From contig CAJXXR010000010.1 in assembly GCA_913063375.1 (NCBI GenBank), forward strand, positions 1 through 64,000: a stretch of 64,000 nucleotides of DNA. Reading direction: 5' to 3'. Both the position numbers and the translations under genes were made by a program. The notes under the pieces were generated by a model. That model was given only the letters and a program-made list of their open reading frames with translations, was not told where the DNA came from and did not search any database. Below, piece by piece: positions 60,497-64,000 of this stretch. This DNA is from an uncultured Flavobacteriales bacterium. Its GTDB lineage: Bacteria; Bacteroidota; Bacteroidia; Flavobacteriales; CAJXXR01. Every line of letters begins with the position of its first letter. The stretch's first letter is position 1.

Positions 60497-60604
60497 TTAG
60501 TGCACAAAAAAAGCTTCTCGAAATTCATAGAAATTCGAATTATTGAAGAAATTATTTTGCACAACTTGGATCATTTTGTCTTTGTTTGAAACAAACTTAG
60601 TCAT
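60497..60604 (-). CDS. Asn-rich leader peptide 1 of asnA (35 codons)
   Basis: An open frame from ATG (60604-60602) to TAA (60499-60497). It begins MTKFVSNKDK and its middle reads QNNFFNNSNF: six Asn codons, five of them within eight positions (17-24). Phe is also frequent (seven codons), which is noted as a caveat. The codons for Phe28 to Phe32 contain the candidate antiterminator segment. The stop lies 25 bases before terminator 1. Translation has not been shown. Confidence 0.7.
   Translation of the reverse strand: MTKFVSNKDKMIQVVQNNFFNNSNFYEFREAFFVH
60506..60523 (-). promoter_or_regulatory. Candidate antiterminator segment of attenuator 1
   Basis: In minus-strand RNA, UCGAGAAGCUUU (60521-60510) is almost a copy of the 3' arm of terminator 1, lacking one G. 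It can pair with the 5' arm over 12 base pairs with a single bulged C (60467). It can also pair with CGAAUUU upstream (60537-60531). It lies inside leader 1 after the Asn codons. Confidence 0.65.
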
Positions 60605-60633
60605 AATTTTTAATGATAGGATAGAAAAAGGGC

Positions 60634-60670
60634 AAAAAAAAAGCTCATTAATTAAAATGAGCTTTTTTTT
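60634..60670 (-). terminator. Terminator of dnaA
   Basis: On the minus strand AAGCTCATT (60664-60656) and AATGAGCTT (60649-60641) form a stem followed by a long T-run (60640-60634). It starts directly at the dnaA stop codon. Confidence 0.85.
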
Positions 60671-62140
60671 TTAGTTGAAGATCAACTTCTTATTGATATC
60701 GTCTACATAATTCCTGAAAGTTTTGTCAATATCCATGAGGTTTTTGACAGTTTTACAGGCGTGCAGTACAGTGGCGTGATCACGTCCTCCATTTTGAGAA
60801 CCAATATAAGCCAGGGATTTTTTAGTGTATTGTTTAGCTAGGTACATTACTATTTGTCTCGCTTGAACAATATTTCTTTTCCTTGTTTTGGATTTTAATT
60901 GTTCCATGCTAAGCTCAAAATAGCGACATACTGCTTTTTGAATCATTTCAATAGATACCTCGTTAACAATCTTCTTAACGTATCTATCAACTACTGATTT
61001 CGCTAGTTCAACATTTATTTCCTTCTTGTTTAGAGAAGCTTGAGCAATTAATGAAATTAAAGCTCCTTCTAGTTCTCTAACATTTGAAGTAATGCTGTAA
61101 GCTAAGTATTCAATTACATCTTCTGGTAACTCGATACCATCCTTATACATTTTCTTGCGAAGGATTGCAATTCTCGTTTCCAAAGCTGGCATTTGAAGGT
61201 CAGCAGATAATCCCCATTTAAATCTAGAAAGCAAACGTTGCTCCATTCCTTGCATATCAACAGGTGCTCTATCTGAAGTAAGAACCAATTGTTTCCCTTG
61301 TTGATGCAGGTGATTAAATATGTGGAAAAATACATCCTGAGTCTTTTCCTTTCCAGCAAAGAATTGAACATCATCGATGATTAAAACATCAATCATCTGG
61401 TAGAAATGAACAAAGTCATTTCTTGTATTATTACGGATAGCGTCAATGAATTGCTGAGTGAATTTTTCAGCAGAAACATATAATACTGTCTTGTCAGGGT
61501 AATTGTCTTTTATTTCAATACCTATTGCATGTCCAAGGTGTGTTTTTCCTAGACCAACTCCTCCATACAAAAGAAGTGGGTTGAAAGAAGTTCCTCCTGG
61601 TTTTTTTGAAATTGCAATACTGGCAGATCTTGCAAGACGGTTACAATCTCCTTCAATAAAATTGTCGAAGATGTAATTTGGGTTTAGTTGAGATTCAACG
61701 TGAATCTTTTTTAAGCCTGGTATAACGAAAGGGTTTTTGACAGCATCTGAACTAGTCGAGATGTCTATTGTACCTTTGTTAAACTTAGTCGCTATTCTTT
61801 CTGCAACCTGAACACCTTTTTGAAGTGTAGGTTTTGGTAAAGAACTAGGTATTTTTACCGTTGGTGAATCACTATTTCCATAGGTATTCTCCATAACAAT
61901 GCTATAAACAAGTTTTGCATCCTGTCCCAGCTCTCTTCTGATAGCTGCACGGAGCAATTTGATATAATGTTCTTCTAACCATTCAAAAAAGAATTTACTA
62001 GGAACTTGAATATGCAAAATATCGCCTTTCAATTTGATAGGCTTTATTGGCATAAACCAAGTCTTGAAACTCTGTGGACTTATATTATCCTTGATGAAGT
62101 CTAGACAACATTCCCAAACATACTGTGGGGTCTTGTTCAT
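60671..62140 (-). CDS. dnaA: Chromosomal replication initiator DnaA
   Basis: An ATP-dependent initiator that opens the replication origin. The 489-residue protein has domain I (YVWECCLDFIKDNISPQSF), a linker, the AAA+ domain with Walker A GGVGLGKT (193-200), Walker B VLIIDDVQFF and sensor region, and the domain IV DNA-binding signature NGGRDHATVLHACKTV. The adjacent genes are asnA and a GH2 gene. The 698-base region upstream shows no clear DnaA-box cluster, so the origin need not be here. Confidence 0.97.
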   Translation of the reverse strand: MNKTPQYVWECCLDFIKDNISPQSFKTWFMPIKPIKLKGDILHIQVPSKFFFEWLEEHYIKLLRAAIRRELGQDAKLVYSIVMENTYGNSDSPTVKIPSSLPKPTLQKGVQVAERIATKFNKGTIDISTSSDAVKNPFVIPGLKKIHVESQLNPNYIFDNFIEGDCNRLARSASIAISKKPGGTSFNPLLLYGGVGLGKTHLGHAIGIEIKDNYPDKTVLYVSAEKFTQQFIDAIRNNTRNDFVHFYQMIDVLIIDDVQFFAGKEKTQDVFFHIFNHLHQQGKQLVLTSDRAPVDMQGMEQRLLSRFKWGLSADLQMPALETRIAILRKKMYKDGIELPEDVIEYLAYSITSNVRELEGALISLIAQASLNKKEINVELAKSVVDRYVKKIVNEVSIEMIQKAVCRYFELSMEQLKSKTRKRNIVQARQIVMYLAKQYTKKSLAYIGSQNGGRDHATVLHACKTVKNLMDIDKTFRNYVDDINKKLIFN

Positions 62141-62580
62141 GTAATATGATAAATCGTTATTGGTATTATTCCCTCAATCCCACCTTTAGCATTTCTGCTT
62201 TTTTGTGGGAAGACAAAAGTGGGGACAAAAAAGTTAATAAAAAAATGAATTTGCTATTGGATTCTAACTTTATTTTATTCAAATTATGGGGGTTGATGTC
62301 CATACCTAACTATGTAATAGTTGGATTAAGTTTGATAGCTTTAAACCTTGTTAAGTGCTGTAAACACTATAGGTTTGGGGCTTTTTTTTGTTTCTTGTTT
62401 GTTTTAGCTAAATCTGCTATTGTCCATATTTTTAAGGGCTTGGGAGTGAAAATGTTCATACTGTAATTTTGTTGTCAATTAATAGTAATTATTGAACTTT
62501 ATTTTTCATAAAATTGCTGTAATTATCCTGTTCTCAGACAGTTTTTAAATTTATTCATACACTGCTTTTGTTTCTAGAAA

Positions 62581-62605
62581 TACATATAGATATTTTCTAT
62601 ATGTA
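62581..62605. promoter_or_regulatory. Perfect 10-base dyad upstream of dnaA and the GH2 gene
   Basis: TACATATAGA (62581-62590), TATTT, TCTATATGTA (62596-62605). There is no T-run, so a binding site or cruciform is more likely than a terminator. Confidence 0.4.
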
Positions 62606-62746
62606 AACTGTTTGTTATCATTTTAATTGATTGAAAATAGTATTCTTTTTTTATTTTAATCAAAATGAACTTGTGCTTAATTCTAGTGAATATTTATTGT
62701 CGAATGATCAATATTATGGATACACATTAAATAAGTTTTTGAAAAC

Positions 62747-62765
62747 TCAAAACGTACCGTTTTGA
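62747..62765. promoter_or_regulatory. Dyad upstream of the beta-mannosidase-like gene
   Basis: TCAAAACG (62747-62754), TAC, CGTTTTGA (62758-62765): a 19-base perfect odd palindrome about 46 bases before the -7 box, suitable for a sugar-responsive dimeric regulator. Confidence 0.45.
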
Positions 62766-62810
62766 TGTGGTATTATGTTTCCATTAATTCATTAGATTGA
62801 ATTCTTTCAT

Positions 62811-62818
62811 TAGATTTG
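62811..62818 (+). promoter_or_regulatory. Predicted -7 box of the beta-mannosidase-like gene
   Basis: TAGATTTG is a perfect match, 20 bases before the start codon. Confidence 0.5.
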
Positions 62819-62838
62819 ATCTCTAAATATATTATAAG

Positions 62839-64000
62839 ATGAAAAATATTCTGATAAGTTTAATTTTAACACTTCCTTTCCTTTCTTGTGAAACGGAGCG
62901 TTTGAATGAAAATGTAAATAGTCTTGATAATTGGAAATTTTATGCAGAACAGAGTACCGATACAATAGGTATATCTATTCCTATGAATTTTATGGATGTT
63001 TGGTATAAAAATCAATTGGTTGAAGATTTAAACTTTGATGATAATGCTGCTTCTATATATATTGATTTTGAAAAGAAATGGAATTTAGAAAAAAGAATTA
63101 TAGTTACTAAAAGCCAATTAGAATATAAGGAGGCCCTGTTAGAGCTAACGCATTTGGATGGCTTTTCCAGCCTTTATATTAATGATGAAAAATTGGCAGA
63201 ACAAAATAATGAAGCCAAGATTGAATGGGTAGATATAAAGAAATATTTGGTTGAAGGAAGTAACCTTATTCAATTAAGGTTTGCCCCCCTTTTTGAGGAA
63301 GGAAAAGAGGTAGATCCTACTTCCATCCCACAATATAGAAATGGGAATGCGTTAAGTCCTAATCACAGGAACGCTGGATTAGAAGGACTTTCTATCCATT
63401 TCAATAATAATTTATCTTTAGGGAGTTATTTTGTACAAGCAATAGATAAGGTTGAACAATCCACTTCGTTTCAGTTAATTACAGATATTCGCAATGAAAA
63501 ATATTTAGGGTATGAAGTCCAATTGGTTATTCCTGAACTAGCCATTGATATGACGATGGAAAAAGAAGCCATTGATTCATCAGGTTATGTTTCATTTTCG
63601 TTTAAAGTACCATCAGAAAACTTATGGAATCCAATAGGGCTTGGGAAAGCACATATGGTGTCTGCAACATTGAAGCTATCAAGTGAGTATGGTTTGGTGG
63701 AAGAATTGCCAATTCGTTTAGGTTTTAATGTTCACCAATGGCAAAAGGTAAATCAGTCTTATCAATATTATATCAACAATCAACCATACAAGGTACGTGC
63801 CATTGAATTAAGTCCTGCTGATATTTATCAACCGAGGGGAACAAAGGCCTTTTGGAGAAAGCAATTAATGGATCTGACCGATATTGGAGTTAACTGCATT
63901 AAACTTAATAGTGATAATTTTCATGCACCGGAGTCCTTACTTACTTTGTGCGATAGTATGGGGATATTGATTTGGCAAGATATCAACTTTAGTAGACCTG
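62839..64000 (+). CDS. GH2 beta-mannosidase-like lipoprotein, N-terminal 387 codons
   Basis: The frame opens at the ATG at 62839 and runs past the right edge. The signal peptide MKNILISLILTLPFLSC places a lipid on Cys17. Then follow the sugar-binding domain (WKFYAEQSTDTIGISIPMNF, NQLVEDLNFDDN, and LLELTHLDGFSSLYIND), an immunoglobulin-like domain, and the beginning of the TIM barrel (QYYINNQPYKVRAIELSPAD, LLTLCDSMGILIWQDINFS), all in the order of GH2 beta-mannosidases. The usual GGG-type motif region reads LNSDNFHAPES, so it may be a divergent member. The catalytic acid/base and nucleophile should lie beyond the window. The lipid anchor suggests an outer-membrane or periplasmic role in mannan use. 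Confidence 0.85.
   Translation, partial: MKNILISLILTLPFLSCETERLNENVNSLDNWKFYAEQSTDTIGISIPMNFMDVWYKNQLVEDLNFDDNAASIYIDFEKKWNLEKRIIVTKSQLEYKEALLELTHLDGFSSLYINDEKLAEQNNEAKIEWVDIKKYLVEGSNLIQLRFAPLFEEGKEVDPTSIPQYRNGNALSPNHRNAGLEGLSIHFNNNLSLGSYFVQAIDKVEQSTSFQLITDIRNEKYLGYEVQLVIPELAIDMTMEKEAIDSSGYVSFSFKVPSENLWNPIGLGKAHMVSATLKLSSEYGLVEELPIRLGFNVHQWQKVNQSYQYYINNQPYKVRAIELSPADIYQPRGTKAFWRKQLMDLTDIGVNCIKLNSDNFHAPESLLTLCDSMGILIWQDINFSRP

Larger units (their letters stand above)
60298..60670 (-). promoter_or_regulatory. asnA leader region with tandem predicted asparagine attenuators
   Basis: The 373-base gap between dnaA and asnA, read on the minus strand, holds in order: the dnaA terminator (60634-60670); leader frame 1 (60604-60497); terminator 1 (60471-60435); leader frame 2 (60431-60378); terminator 2 (60352-60317); then the asnA start at 60297. 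Both leader frames are rich in Asn codons, and both contain a segment near their end that can pair with the 5' arm of their terminator. No consensus promoter was found between the dnaA terminator and leader 1. The segments are described in the entries below. Confidence 0.82.
62141..62838. other. Divergent intergenic region between dnaA and the beta-mannosidase-like gene
   Basis: A 698-base AT-rich gap. It contains two perfect dyads (62581-62605 and 62747-62765) and a -7 box for the plus-strand gene. I searched by eye for TTATCCACA-type DnaA boxes and found no convincing cluster. A 113-codon open frame at 62125-62466 looks accidental. Confidence 0.55.

Noticed and set aside
60305..60670. T-box riboswitch explanation for the asnA leader
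   Set aside because: No T-box consensus sequence or specifier-loop structure is seen. The Asn-codon reading frames with 1:2/2:3/3:4 pairing explain the region better.
62125..62466. 113-codon open frame overlapping the 5' end of dnaA and the intergenic region
   Set aside because: It starts inside dnaA on the opposite strand, contains many Cys, Phe and Ile residues without pattern, has no promoter or ribosome site, and resembles chance coding in AT-rich DNA.
62141..62838. Chromosomal replication origin next to dnaA
   Set aside because: No cluster of TTATCCACA-type boxes is visible on either strand. AT-richness and one distant match (GGATACACA) are not enough, and in many Bacteroidota dnaA is not a reliable marker of the origin.

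Overview
The window is a chromosomal segment of an AT-rich member of the Bacteroidota, most likely a free-living, probably marine, flavobacterium-like organism. The evidence is: Bacteroidota promoter -7 boxes (TAnnTTTG) in front of many genes; three surface proteins with type IX secretion (T9SS) C-terminal sorting domains; a SprB-repeat protein paired with a PorP/SprF protein; the Bacteroidota-specific gene pair rpmG-DUF4295 next to ftsY; many lipoproteins; and a sodium-pumping NADH:quinone reductase. Apart from the two end genes cut by the window, all major genes look intact. I see no insertion sequence, phage, CRISPR array, tRNA or rRNA.

Layout. 1-3059 (minus): nqrA-nqrB-nqrC, cut by the left edge. 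3433-9935 (plus): peroxiredoxin, recA, a TPR lipoprotein, then two small lipoproteins and a large T9SS-exported beta-propeller. 10014-16584 (plus): LTA-synthase-like membrane sulfatase-fold enzyme, pyrG, yidC, a DUF6438 lipoprotein and a tiny membrane protein. 16673-19659: accA (minus), then ispE and dinB (plus). 19652-23365 (minus): a short Omp85-like protein and two DUF547 proteins, one fused to a predicted outer-membrane barrel. 23552-30450 (plus): a tightly packed operon of an FAD/NAD oxidoreductase, a membrane polyferredoxin, a MORN-type protein and three lipid-linked-sugar glycosyltransferases. 30650-37308: VTT membrane protein, mscL, a helical-repeat protein, a TIGR02757 protein, an L-domain repeat T9SS protein, yidD and ACMSD decarboxylase. 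37348-43350 (minus): SUI1 factor, 2OG-Fe(II) oxygenase, HU, fmt, recQ, a P-loop ATPase and an unknown exported protein. 43690-54603 (plus): SprB-repeat protein with PorP/SprF, NAD(P)HX repair enzyme, a MacAB-like export operon, glutaminyl cyclotransferase and a TPMT-like methyltransferase. 54693-59198 (plus): phosphoribosyltransferase, rpmG, DUF4295, ftsY and an M1 peptidase. 59251-62140 (minus): asnA and dnaA. 62839-64000 (plus): the start of a GH2 beta-mannosidase-like lipoprotein.

The most notable element is the 373-base gap between dnaA and asnA. On the strand read into asnA it holds two successive short reading frames packed with asparagine codons (6 Asn in 35 codons, then 6 Asn in 17 codons). 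Each is followed by a strong hairpin plus U-tract, and each has an alternative pairing segment at the end of its leader frame that can disrupt that terminator. This is the architecture of ribosome-mediated (trp/his-type) attenuation, present twice in series and matched to the product of the gene it precedes, asparagine synthetase. I regard it as the best candidate here for an undescribed regulatory system.

Other points worth attention are the redox-plus-glycosyltransferase operon with its divergent DUF547 pair, the DUF547-barrel fusion, several perfect dyads upstream of recA, the redox operon and the beta-mannosidase gene, and places where promoters and terminators overlap. All functions are inferred from reading the sequence; no database search was run.
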